This document shows, piece after piece, positions 1 through 9,909 of a stretch of DNA of 32,732 nt (positions within the stretch are counted from its first letter, which is position 1; every line of letters begins with the position of its first letter). The stretch comes from Myxococcales bacterium (GTDB lineage Bacteria; Myxococcota_A; Polyangia; Polyangiales; Polyangiaceae). The DNA is taken from the NCBI GenBank assembly GCA_947473045.1, contig CANJCO010000054.1:1-32732 (forward strand). Direction: 5' to 3'. The position numbers and the translations under genes are program-made. The notes below the pieces were generated by a model. It saw only the letters and a program-made list of their open reading frames with translations, was not told the origin of the DNA and ran no database searches.

Positions 1-26
1 AGCAGGCCGTTGAAGAACGGCCTGCT
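1..26. repeat. REP-like hairpin, copy 1
   Basis: Perfect 11-bp inverted repeat AGCAGGCCGTT / AACGGCCTGCT with a GAAG loop. The same architecture recurs in opposite orientation at 118-147 (stem AGCAGGGTGTT, loop TTTC). The stems differ by compensating changes while the AGCAGG ends and the GTT-GAAR-AAC core are kept, as expected of a dispersed structured repeat family. The window begins at its first base, so flanking sequence is unknown. Confidence 0.75.
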
Positions 27-38
27 ATCCTTTCATCT

Positions 39-60
39 CGGGGAGGTATGCACCTCCCCG
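39..60. repeat. Palindrome in hairpin cluster
   Basis: CGGGGAGGT and ACCTCCCCG form a perfect 9-bp stem around an ATGC loop. It lies between the two AGCAGG-type hairpins and directly abuts the next palindrome. There is no ORF here. Function unknown; it may be part of a composite repeat unit spanning 1-147. Confidence 0.6.
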
Positions 61-85
61 CCCCGAAAAACGCGGTTTTTCGGGG
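61..85. repeat. Terminator-like stem-loop in hairpin cluster
   Basis: CCCCGAAAAA (61-70) pairs perfectly with TTTTTCGGGG (76-85) around a CGCGG loop. The A/T-rich upper stem on a GC-rich base looks like a bidirectional terminator stem, but no free U-tract follows on either strand. A weaker AATTG/CAATT repeat follows at 100-116. Confidence 0.5.
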
Positions 86-117
86 TCCCCACCCCACGCA
101 ATTGACTTCGCCAATTC

Positions 118-147
118 CTAGCAGGGTGTTTTTCAACACCCTGCTAG
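118..147. repeat. REP-like hairpin, copy 2 (inverted)
   Basis: A 13-bp perfect stem, CTAGCAGGGTGTT / AACACCCTGCTAG, with a TTTC loop. Both outer ends are CTAG. The right-hand CTAG (144-147) is duplicated at 1534-1537 and is the target site of the IS701-family element. Before that insertion the hairpin ended 7 bp from the tonB stop codon, so it may originally have formed the end of the tonB transcript. Confidence 0.75.
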
Positions 148-160
148 CACTACTTTGACA
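148..160. repeat. IS left terminal inverted repeat
   Basis: CACTACTTTGACA, exactly complementary to the right end at 1521-1533. It is preceded by the CTAG target duplication. Confidence 0.9.
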
Positions 161-237
161 CTGTCTAAATGGGCACGAGAGCACGTGCGCCGCAGGAGCG
201 GCATTGGGAAGGCGCAGTCAGCCGGAGTATGAGAGCT

Positions 238-1476
238 CTACGGATCGCCGGCAACGAGACGGCGGGCTGACTGCGCCGAGACTTTATTTTCGCGCAACCG
301 AAGGTGCTGGTGAAATGCAAAGGCCACCATCGTGAGCAGGGCGTGGTGGTGAAGTCCCTGCCAGGAGCGACCCTCGAAGTGATCGAGCCCGAACTCTTCC
401 TTCATTTGCTGGTGCGCCTGCTCACACGACCATCTCGCCTTGATGAGCGATGCGAGCTTCTTCAGCGAGGTGTTGGCCGGGTAATTCGAGAGGTAATATT
501 TTTGCTCGCTCGCTGAGCGGCGCTCGCAAACGAGCCAAGCTTCGCGCCCCGGTGGATGTACTCCTCGGCTTGCGCGAGGACCATCTGCGACACGCACACG
601 CACGGCGGCGAAGTCACCGCGAAGGGTCCCTTTTGTTCCGCGCCGCCAGGCTACGGAGCGAAAAGCTTCCGCTCCGAGTGAAGCTATCGCGTCGCGTGCC
701 GAGCGCGGAACCTCTTCACTGCGAGGATATCTCCTGGGCCGACCTCGCGCCGGCGGCGTGTCATCCAGCTGCACGTCGCGTGAATACACGTTCTGCGTCG
801 ACAGAATGCCGACTACCCACGAGAGCCCGAGCTCATCGAGCCCACGTCGAAACTCTGCGCACATGCCATATCCGGCGTCGGCCAGGACGTCATCAAACAT
901 GTCGTCATCCAGACTCTTCTGAATGCGCTCAATTTCATCGAGCGCGATACGCCACTTTGGACGAAAGCCTAGACCGTCTGGAATGCCTCCGGTGCGCCGT
1001 CTTTCCACCGAATCGACCCACTCTTTTGGCAAGTAAAGCCGAAGCGCGATGGGCGCCGGGACCTCGTCGCGCGCCCACGTCACGCTCACCATGGACTGGC
1101 AATTGGCCTGTTTCCCGAGCGCGCCGCAGTACTGATGGGCAACGCCAACGGACTCAGTCCCCTTCTTCGGAAGCGCCGTGTCATCGACGATGATGTGCGA
1201 TCCGGCCCCGCCGACAAGTCCCGCGACTTTGCCGAGCAAGACCTCCTCGAGCGGCTCGGTGTCCCAGTTAGACGCAGCTACAAAGTGATGAAGTTGCGGA
1301 GCATCGCCCACCGCTACTCGGTCGGCCATAACCGTCACGCTCTTACGCTCGCCCGGCGCGATCAATCCCCGGAGGTAGATCGGCGCCCACTTCCGTCGAA
1401 CCTTGTTTCCGAGCGCCTCGCTGAACGGGGCGAACCATCGGTCCAATTCGTTTTCCCAGACGTCGTCGCGAAGCAC
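238..1476 (-). CDS. IS701-family DDE transposase
   Basis: A 412-aa protein that would cut and paste the surrounding element. The family block DDTALPKKG...HQYCGALGKQANCQ is present and supplies the first catalytic Asp. DVLADAGYG supplies the second, and the C-terminal CEQAHQQMKEEFGLDHFEGR block carries the catalytic Glu. Start: GTG at 1476; an in-frame TAG lies a few codons upstream, so the ORF cannot extend much further. Length is normal for the family and no frameshift is visible. It is transcribed in the same direction as tonB next door, so read-through from tonB is possible. About 90 bp of non-coding sequence separate the stop from the left IS end. Confidence 0.92.
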   Translation of the reverse strand: MLRDDVWENELDRWFAPFSEALGNKVRRKWAPIYLRGLIAPGERKSVTVMADRVAVGDAPQLHHFVAASNWDTEPLEEVLLGKVAGLVGGAGSHIIVDDTALPKKGTESVGVAHQYCGALGKQANCQSMVSVTWARDEVPAPIALRLYLPKEWVDSVERRRTGGIPDGLGFRPKWRIALDEIERIQKSLDDDMFDDVLADAGYGMCAEFRRGLDELGLSWVVGILSTQNVYSRDVQLDDTPPARGRPRRYPRSEEVPRSARDAIASLGAEAFRSVAWRRGTKGTLRGDFAAVRVRVADGPRASRGVHPPGREAWLVCERRSASEQKYYLSNYPANTSLKKLASLIKARWSCEQAHQQMKEEFGLDHFEGRSWQGLHHHALLTMVAFAFHQHLRLRENKVSAQSARRLVAGDP

Positions 1477-1520
1477 GTCTGTCTATGGAGCGCACTTCGC
1501 GGCCGATGGAAAGATAAAAA

Positions 1521-1533
1521 TGTCAAAGTAGTG
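1521..1533. repeat. IS right terminal inverted repeat
   Basis: TGTCAAAGTAGTG, the exact reverse complement of 148-160. It is followed by CTAG (1534-1537), the second copy of the target duplication. Confidence 0.9.
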
Positions 1534-1544
1534 CTAGCCGCGGT

Positions 1545-2255
1545 TCATCGCAGCCGGAACTCTACCGTCCACAGCAGGCGCACGCGCACGAGCTTTCCCT
1601 CGTGACGCGCGGGAGAAAATTTGTAGGACCTCACAGTTGCCTGCGCGGCCTCATCAAACTCCTGACCGGCGCCCGTCGCGACGCGCGCAGTCTCGACGAC
1701 GCCCGAAGTGCCTACGACCAGCTCGAGGGTCACGGCCGCCTCCCGGCCGTCTGCGCGGGCTTGCTCGGGATAGGCGGTTGGCTCGCTCGACAGCAGCCTT
1801 GCAGGCTCGCCGACCCGCTCCTGCGCGAGCGTTTCGGGTGCAGACGCGCCGCGCGGCGACTCCGAGCTCCCGAGGCCATCGCCGCGCGCAGCCGTGGCCG
1901 CGACGCTCAGCGAAAATCGCGGAGGCGCGCCCTCGGTCGCGATCGCAGGTGCCTCGGCCGCCTCGCCCCCGCCCCCCGGCGCCGTAACCGCCGCCTCCGC
2001 GGATGGAGCGGCCTGCGACGGTGCCGGGCTGGCGGCTCTGTGCTCGTGCGCCTCTGCGGCGGCTGGGATCGGGGTGAGAGGCGCCTGCGGCTCGGGGCGG
2101 GCGGGATCGACGACGGGCGCGACCTCCACCTCGACCTCGACGGCAGTCGCCGACCCGCCGCCCTGCCACGCTGAGGTCGCAGCGCCGCCGTGACCGACCA
2201 CGACGGCGATCGCGCCGTGCACCGCGAGCGCGGACCCGACCGCCCAAAATTTCAC
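1545..2255 (-). CDS. tonB: TonB-family energy transducer
   Basis: A 236-aa protein with an N-terminal membrane anchor (about residues 4-28, with His13 inside the segment, as in TonB proteins). A long Pro/Ala/Glu-rich periplasm-spanning region follows. The C-terminal TonB domain is at about 160-236 (AYPEQARADG...VTLELVVG...VRSYKFSPA). Such proteins pass ExbB/ExbD-derived proton-motive energy to outer-membrane receptors. No exbB or exbD lies in the window, so the motor must be elsewhere. Start: GTG at 2255. It is divergent from the receptor at 2361, its likely partner. The IS target site begins 7 bp past its stop codon, leaving the coding region intact but changing its 3' end. Confidence 0.85.
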   Translation of the reverse strand: MKFWAVGSALAVHGAIAVVVGHGGAATSAWQGGGSATAVEVEVEVAPVVDPARPEPQAPLTPIPAAAEAHEHRAASPAPSQAAPSAEAAVTAPGGGGEAAEAPAIATEGAPPRFSLSVAATAARGDGLGSSESPRGASAPETLAQERVGEPARLLSSEPTAYPEQARADGREAAVTLELVVGTSGVVETARVATGAGQEFDEAAQATVRSYKFSPARHEGKLVRVRLLWTVEFRLR

Positions 2256-2360
2256 GACGGTCGCCTCATCACGAGGCGATTCGTAGCACGAATACGCCTA
2301 AAATCGTGCTCGCCTGCTCGTGACACGTTGCTCTCCATCCGTGCTACGGCTCTTCGCGCC
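2256..2360. promoter_or_regulatory. Divergent tonB/receptor control region with two inverted repeats
   Basis: This 105-bp gap separates the divergent starts of tonB and the receptor. It contains TCGCCTC-ATCAC-GAGGCGA (2261-2279) and AGCACGA-N12-TCGTGCT (2285-2310), both perfect 7-bp inverted repeats. The 12-bp spacer of the second is the AT-richest part of the gap. The position suits an operator that co-regulates both genes, as expected for nutrient- or metal-responsive TonB systems. Neither repeat resembles a canonical Fur box, so the regulator is unknown. Confidence 0.5.
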
Positions 2361-4850
2361 ATGCGGTATCGAAGTATTTTCGCGCGCGTCGTTGCTTGCA
2401 GCCTCTCGCTCGCGCAAGTCGCGAGCGCTGCGGAGAGCCCCCCGCCTGCGGCCGTTCTGCCGCCTTCGCTCACGAGCCGCGCCGAGGCCGTTTATCCCGC
2501 CGATGCGCTTCGCGACCGCCTGGAAGCGACCGTCGGGCTCGAGCTGTCGATCGATGCCGCAGGACACGTCGCAGCCGCCCGCGTCACTTCGTCAGGAGGC
2601 CATTCGTTCGACGCCGCGGCGCTCGCGGCGGCAGCGCAGTTCGTCTTTTCGCCCGCGTCGCGTGGAGGCGTCGCGATCGGGTCGACGATCGAGCTCGCCT
2701 ACGACTTCAAGCTGCCGCCCGCTGCGCCTGCCGTACCAGCGCCCGCGCCGGCGCCCACGCCCGAGCCGCTGCAGACCGGGACGGACCAGTCCACCCTCGT
2801 ACTCGCGCAGCGGCCAATCAGCGCCGCGTCGTCGATGTCGGTGCGTGATCGCGATTTTGAGCTGAGGCCGGTAGGCAGCGTCACCGACATTCTGCGCGTG
2901 ACGCCCGGGCTCGTGATGGTGCAGCACTCGGGTGGCGGAAAGGCCAACCAGTATTTCATCCGCGGGTTTGACGCTGACCACGGCAGCGACCTCGCGCTGT
3001 CGATCGACGGCGTGCCGATCAACATGGTCTCCCATGCCCACGGACAGGGCTTTAGCGATACCAACTTTATCATTCCGGAAGTGGTATCCCGCGTGGAGAT
3101 CACCAAAGGTCCCTACTTCGCCAATCAAGGCGATTTCGCCACGGCAGGCGCGGTTAATCTCGTGTCGCGCGACAGCTTCGAGCACTCGTCGTTCGGCTTC
3201 GGCGTGTCGGGCTCTCCTGGCTACGGACAGCCCGGATACCGCGCCCTCGCCATTGCCAGTCCCATGATCGCAGCGGGGGTGCACGCGACCTTCGCGGCCG
3301 AGGTGGGGCGCAGCAACGGGCCGTTCGAGCATCCCGACAAATGGGGAAAATACAAGCTGTTTACCAAGCTGGCCTACGCCACCGGTGATGCGTCGTCGCT
3401 CACGGTCACCCACATGAGCTACGGCGGCGATTGGCACGGATCGGGGCAGGTTCCGGCGCGCGCCATCGAGCAGAATATCGTATCCCGCTTCGGGGCGCTC
3501 GACCCTTCGGAGGGGGGCGCGACCACGCGTCACCAATTGGCGCTGCAATACAAGCTTCGCCCGACCGCAGCGAGCGAGTTCAAGGTGCTGGCCTACGTAG
3601 GCTCGTACGATTTCGACCTGTATTCGAACTTCACGCAGGCGCTGCGTGATCCCGATCGCGGTGACGAGATTCAGCAAATCGACAGGCGATCGTTCTACGG
3701 CGGCAAGGCGAGCTACCGCGCCGTGCACAGCCTCGGCGCGGTGCGCTTCGACACCACCCTTGGCACCGAGCTGCGCGCCGACGCCATTCATCAGGAGCTG
3801 TGGAACACCGCCGCGCGGCAACAGCTGCTGCAGGTGCGCGGCAGCGACGTCGGGCAGACCACCATCGGCGCGTATCTGAGTGAGGAGATCGCGCTGGCGG
3901 CGTGGCTGCGGATCGCCCTCGGAGGCAGGGCCGACCAGCTCTCCTACGCGGTGAACAACACCGTCACGGGCGCCGCCCCGGGCGAGCCGTCAAGCGGCGC
4001 ATCGGCCGCCCGGCAGCTTAGTCCGAAGGCGAGTCTGGTGGTCACGCCCCTGCAAAAAAAGTCGGCTGAGGTCGACGTGTACGTCAACTATGGACACGGC
4101 CTGCATTCCAACGACGTGCGAGGCGCGTTTTCAGCCTCGCCGGTCTCGCCGCTCGCCCGCGCAGTGGGCGAGGAAATCGGGGCGCGCGCGAGGCTTTGGC
4201 AGAAATGGGATATCGCAGCTGCGCTGTGGCAGCTCGACCTCGCGAGCGAGACGGTGTGGAACGGCGACGACGGAACCACCAGCGTGGGCGGCGCGACCAC
4301 TCGCCGGGGCGCTGAGGTCGAGACGCGCTACGAGCTCACCAAGTGGCTCGCGGCCGACCTCGACCTCACATTCACCCAATCCGCATTGACGACCAATGGC
4401 GGCAACGGCAGCGGCCTCGCGCTCGCCCCGAAGCGCACCTGGGCGGGGGGACTGTCAGGCCGCGCTCCGCTTGGCCCGGGCGTGCTGCGGGGGGGCCTTC
4501 GCTTCTTCGGCATCGCCGATCGACCTGCGACCGACGACGGAGCGCTCGTCGCACCGGGTTTCACTGAGGTGGATATGCATGTAGGATACAGGCACCGCCG
4601 GTTCGACGTCGCGCTCGACGTTGAGAACCTCCTCAACTCCGAGTTCCGCTCGGCGCAGTTCGCGACGACGTCACGCCTGCCAGGCGAGCCGCCGATTGGA
4701 TCTGCCGTCCCAGCAGGGTTTTCGTGCGGCTCAGCGGGCCGCCTGGTCGCGGGGCCGGTTGCAGGGCGTTTCTACGGCTGCGAAGACGTCGCCTTTACGC
4801 CCGCGTATCCGCTCACCCTGCGCGTCACCTGGACGGTCTTTCTCGACTGA
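2361..4850 (+). CDS. TonB-dependent outer-membrane receptor with N-terminal TonB-C-like domain
   Basis: An 829-aa outer-membrane receptor. A signal peptide (residues 1 to about 23, ending ASA) is followed by a domain at about 40-118 (AVYPADALRD...VTSSGGHSFDAA...FVFSPA) that resembles the C-terminal domain of TonB itself. Then come a Pro/Ala linker (119-140), a plug domain at about 155-270 (DILRVTPGLVMVQHSGGGK...DGVPINMVSHAHGQG...VEITKGPYFANQGDFATAGA) and a beta-barrel to the end (TWTVFLD). The reading frame is open further upstream, but ATG 2361 begins the signal peptide and is preferred. The ligand cannot be read from sequence; the His-containing plug loops (HSGGG, SHAHG) are notable. It is divergent from tonB and ends 4 bp from glgX (convergent). 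Confidence 0.9.
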   Translation: MRYRSIFARVVACSLSLAQVASAAESPPPAAVLPPSLTSRAEAVYPADALRDRLEATVGLELSIDAAGHVAAARVTSSGGHSFDAAALAAAAQFVFSPASRGGVAIGSTIELAYDFKLPPAAPAVPAPAPAPTPEPLQTGTDQSTLVLAQRPISAASSMSVRDRDFELRPVGSVTDILRVTPGLVMVQHSGGGKANQYFIRGFDADHGSDLALSIDGVPINMVSHAHGQGFSDTNFIIPEVVSRVEITKGPYFANQGDFATAGAVNLVSRDSFEHSSFGFGVSGSPGYGQPGYRALAIASPMIAAGVHATFAAEVGRSNGPFEHPDKWGKYKLFTKLAYATGDASSLTVTHMSYGGDWHGSGQVPARAIEQNIVSRFGALDPSEGGATTRHQLALQYKLRPTAASEFKVLAYVGSYDFDLYSNFTQALRDPDRGDEIQQIDRRSFYGGKASYRAVHSLGAVRFDTTLGTELRADAIHQELWNTAARQQLLQVRGSDVGQTTIGAYLSEEIALAAWLRIALGGRADQLSYAVNNTVTGAAPGEPSSGASAARQLSPKASLVVTPLQKKSAEVDVYVNYGHGLHSNDVRGAFSASPVSPLARAVGEEIGARARLWQKWDIAAALWQLDLASETVWNGDDGTTSVGGATTRRGAEVETRYELTKWLAADLDLTFTQSALTTNGGNGSGLALAPKRTWAGGLSGRAPLGPGVLRGGLRFFGIADRPATDDGALVAPGFTEVDMHVGYRHRRFDVALDVENLLNSEFRSAQFATTSRLPGEPPIGSAVPAGFSCGSAGRLVAGPVAGRFYGCEDVAFTPAYPLTLRVTWTVFLD

Positions 4851-4854
4851 GGGC

Positions 4855-7023
<2,169 letters not shown>

Positions 7024-7050
7024 TGGGGGGCCTAACCGTGAAAGTAGGAA

Positions 7051-7749
7051 CTAAGATATGTCACAACCGGGTCGACGCGCAGGGGACTTGAGCGTCCACA
7101 GGGCCCACCACGGCGTGCGCGGGGACTCGTGATGCTCGCGGTGATAGCCGAAAAAATAGCAGCTCAGCATGGCCCGCGCGTGGCCAGACGGCAGGGTTCG
7201 CGCGCGATGCGGCCCCATCTGCGCGTCGTGGGGGCCGACGTGCGGGCGGTAGGTGCCGAAATAGAAGAGCTGCAGGCTCGCCGCCAGTGACGGTCCGGCC
7301 CAGTAGAGCCACAGCGACGCGTCGTCGTAGCGCAGGTGCAAAATGTTGTAGATTGCAGCCATGGCGACCAGCTGAGTCGCCGTCGTATACCGGGCCATGA
7401 AGCGGAGAAACCACGCTGCGAAGCTGCGCGTGGCCGCGTAGTCGGGGTCGCCGACGGTGGCCGGGCTGGCGTGGTGCAACCGATGATTTCGAACGAGCCG
7501 CGCGTAGCTCATCGCTGCGAACGAAAAGCATGCGACGCGGCCGATGAGCCCGTTGAGCCATGGCGTGCGGCTCACGGAGCCGTGCATCGCGTCGTGCGCG
7601 GTGATGAACAGCCCCGTCGTGAGATAGGCGCGCACCGCGAAGCACGCAGCAATGAGGGCAGGGGCGTCACGATGCACGCCGCGTTCGAGGAGCGCGACAC
7701 CGGACGCGAACCAGAGTCCGACGACGACGAGACCTATGGCTGCGCCCAC
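7051..7749 (-). CDS. crtW: CrtW-like beta-carotene ketolase (membrane di-iron)
   Basis: A 232-aa integral membrane protein of the fatty-acid desaturase/CrtW superfamily. The three histidine clusters that bind the di-iron centre are present: HDAMH (52-56), HRLHH (89-93) followed by the CrtW-like PATVGDPDY, and GYHREHH (201-207) followed by ESPRTPWW. The FGTYRPH block (164-170) also fits ketolases rather than acyl desaturases. Known members oxidise the 4-position of beta-ionone rings. Start: GTG at 7749; an in-frame TAG lies a short way upstream with no ATG between. The gene sits between malQ (51 bp) and glgX (27 bp). No other carotenoid gene is certain nearby, so substrate remains inferred. 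Confidence 0.78.
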   Translation of the reverse strand: MGAAIGLVVVGLWFASGVALLERGVHRDAPALIAACFAVRAYLTTGLFITAHDAMHGSVSRTPWLNGLIGRVACFSFAAMSYARLVRNHRLHHASPATVGDPDYAATRSFAAWFLRFMARYTTATQLVAMAAIYNILHLRYDDASLWLYWAGPSLAASLQLFYFGTYRPHVGPHDAQMGPHRARTLPSGHARAMLSCYFFGYHREHHESPRTPWWALWTLKSPARRPGCDIS

Positions 7750-7800
7750 GATTGGCTCCGATGCTCCGCGCGCCGATGCGGGGGCGCCCGAGGGCCCTCG

Positions 7801-9387
7801 CTACGCCCGCCCTGAGCTGCGTAACAGTCTGGAAAACAAGGCGCTTCGGGCCACCACCGCGCCGCTGTCCCTGAGCGAATCGAGCGGCATCGGCATGCGG
7901 TAGGTCCAGTTGTGCAGCCCCACGGTGCCGGGCGTGTTGATGCGTTTCTTCTCGCCCAAAAGCTCGGTGATGAGCACCAGGGCGAGGTCCGACCCGGCCC
8001 GAAGCAGCAGCTCGAACAGCGCCGCGTCCAGCTGCTCGTGCGTGGCGCTCCGGCCCAGTCCCGTGCGCGCGAGGAGCTCGTCGCGCTCCTTCGGGGCGAG
8101 GTCGTCCCACCACGCGCCGATCGGCTGCGTGTCGTGCGTGCTCCACGTCGCGACGCTCAGCGCGTCAAAGGCCGCGGGGTTGCGCAGGCGCTGGTCGTGG
8201 TTGCGCTCCCACAACAGCACCTTGTAGCCGGGTAGCTTCAACGCGCGCATCGCGTCGCGAACGAAGTCGGGGATGACGCCGAGGTCTTCGGCGATCACTT
8301 CGGCGCCGCCCGCGGACTCGCGCATCATCTGCAGCATCCGCCTGCCGTGAGCGGCCTGCCTGGGTTCTCCGCGCGGGTCGAACTCCCCGAAAAGCGCAGG
8401 GTTTGGCCGCTCCCCGGGCGCGAGCGCCGGCCGGGCGTTCGCGGGTTTTCTCACATATTGGCGAAAATACCCCACGAGGTGATCGACACGAAACGCGTGG
8501 TAGAGGCGCGAGGCGTGCCGGACGCGGGCGCGCAGCCACGCGAAGTCGGTCGCCTCGAGGGCCTCCCAGTTGTACGGAGGCAGACCCCAGTCCTGCCCCT
8601 CGGGAGTGAAGTCGTCGGGCGGCGCCCCCAGCGAGCGTCCCGGCTGAAACAGCTCCGGATGGGCCCAGACGTCGGCGCTCTCGCTGCCTACAACGAATGG
8701 GAGATCTCCCATGAGCTTCATGCCTCGCGCCTCGATCGCGGTGCGGGCCTTGCCCCACTGCTTGGCGAGCTGCCACTGTTCGTACTGGTGGCGCAAGATG
8801 CGCTTCGACAGGCGCGCGCGGGCGAGGTCGAGCGCCGCGGGGTCGCGGTAGCGAAGCGCGTCGGGCCAGCTCTGCCAGCCGTGATCGCGCTGCTCTTCGC
8901 GGATCGCGACGTACAGCGCGAGGTCGTCTTCCCAGGCCTGCTCGGAGGCGATGAACGCCTCGAGCGCGCGGCGGCGCTCGCTGCCCGGGACCCAGTGCTC
9001 GGCATAGAAGAGCTCGAACGCCGCGTCGAGCGCCCGGTTCTTGAGGTCGCGCACTGCGCCGAAATCGACCTCCGGCAAGGCGCGCAGTCGCTGGCGCTCG
9101 CCCTCCGCGTCGGCCCCCAGCGCCGCCGCGCTGTCGCCTCCGCGCCAGTCTTCGAGGTCGGCGACCGAGAGAAAAATCGGATCGAGCCCGAAGGCCGTGC
9201 GCGCTCCGTAGGGCGAGTTCTCGCCACGCGCCAGCTCGTAGACCGGCAGCAGCTGCACCACGCGAAAGCCGATGTCTCCGAGCCATTCGGCGCAGGCGGC
9301 CAGGTCGCCGATTTCACCGATTCCCCAGTCGCGCGCAGAGCGGATCGAAGGCAGCGGAACGGTGACCCCAGCGACGCGGTGACTCAT
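7801..9387 (-). CDS. malQ: 4-alpha-glucanotransferase (amylomaltase)
   Basis: A 528-aa GH77 enzyme that transfers maltodextrin segments between alpha-1,4-glucans and releases glucose. The N-terminal motif is VPLPSIRSARDWGIGEIGDL. The nucleophile Asp302 lies in FRVDHLVGYFRQ, the acid/base Glu367 in EVIAEDLG, and the third carboxylate Asp419 in WSTHDTQPIGAWW. PYGARTAFGLDPIFL is also typical. Length is normal for the short bacterial type. First gene of a co-directional group with crtW and glgX: MalQ lengthens or disproportionates the oligosaccharides that GlgX releases. Confidence 0.95.
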   Translation of the reverse strand: MSHRVAGVTVPLPSIRSARDWGIGEIGDLAACAEWLGDIGFRVVQLLPVYELARGENSPYGARTAFGLDPIFLSVADLEDWRGGDSAAALGADAEGERQRLRALPEVDFGAVRDLKNRALDAAFELFYAEHWVPGSERRRALEAFIASEQAWEDDLALYVAIREEQRDHGWQSWPDALRYRDPAALDLARARLSKRILRHQYEQWQLAKQWGKARTAIEARGMKLMGDLPFVVGSESADVWAHPELFQPGRSLGAPPDDFTPEGQDWGLPPYNWEALEATDFAWLRARVRHASRLYHAFRVDHLVGYFRQYVRKPANARPALAPGERPNPALFGEFDPRGEPRQAAHGRRMLQMMRESAGGAEVIAEDLGVIPDFVRDAMRALKLPGYKVLLWERNHDQRLRNPAAFDALSVATWSTHDTQPIGAWWDDLAPKERDELLARTGLGRSATHEQLDAALFELLLRAGSDLALVLITELLGEKKRINTPGTVGLHNWTYRMPMPLDSLRDSGAVVARSALFSRLLRSSGRA

Positions 9388-9498
9388 GAACCTGCGACTT
9401 ACTCAGCCCGGGCGCAGAATGACAAGCGTCAACGTAACGCAGTCGTGCGTTACGCCTGAAGGCTTGCGCGCCGCGCTGTGGGCTGGGACCCTTAGGCT

Positions 9499-9909
9499 AT
9501 GCGCAGTCTGGCTCTTGTGACGCTCATTTTGGCCGCCTGCGGAGGCGAAATCGCGACGGTCGACGCGGGAGGCGCGGACGCTGGCGGCAAGGACGCACGC
9601 TCGGACGCGACCGCCGACGGCGGAGCGCTTGACTGCAATTCGCTGCGCGCGAACCTCGACGCGCTGACCAATCAGGCCAGGACGTGCTGTCCCATTTGCA
9701 ACACGGCGCAGTGCAGCCACGTGGCGACCGGGCTGTGCTGCCCGGTGAGCATCACGGCGGGCAGCGCGCCCGAGCTCGAAAAGGCAGTCGCGCAATACAC
9801 GCAAAATTGCGGTCCCGTCGCCTGTCCCGCCACGCCCTGCTTCATGGCCCCTTCGAACAAATGCGTGCCGGGCGGCAGCGGCGTGTCGCAGTCGGGCACG
9901 TGTCAGTAG
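9499..9909 (+). CDS. Cysteine-rich lipoprotein, unknown function
   Basis: A 136-aa predicted lipoprotein. The short hydrophobic leader ends in the lipobox LAAC (Cys14). A DAGGADAGG-type Asp/Ala/Gly spacer follows (about 20-42), then a compact domain with 12 further cysteines (CCPIC, CCPV, CGPVAC and others). That pattern suggests a disulfide-stabilised exported domain. No family is recognised. Stand-alone gene starting 111 bp from the divergent malQ start; its last 7 nt overlap the 3' end of the phosphatase gene on the other strand. Confidence 0.8.
   Translation: MRSLALVTLILAACGGEIATVDAGGADAGGKDARSDATADGGALDCNSLRANLDALTNQARTCCPICNTAQCSHVATGLCCPVSITAGSAPELEKAVAQYTQNCGPVACPATPCFMAPSNKCVPGGSGVSQSGTCQ

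Larger units (their letters stand above)
148..1533 (-). mobile_element. Intact IS701-family insertion sequence
   Basis: A 1386-bp element with perfect 13-bp terminal inverted repeats: CACTACTTTGACA at 148-160 and TGTCAAAGTAGTG at 1521-1533. It is flanked by a 4-bp direct repeat CTAG (144-147 and 1534-1537), matching the YTAR target duplications known for the IS701 family. A single full-length transposase gene on the minus strand fills it. Identical ends, an intact duplication and an unbroken ORF suggest a recent, potentially active insertion. Confidence 0.93.

Noticed and set aside
1-147. CRISPR array or replication origin
   Set aside because: The repeats are inverted, of different sequence and without regular spacers. 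No DnaA-box cluster or replication gene is nearby.
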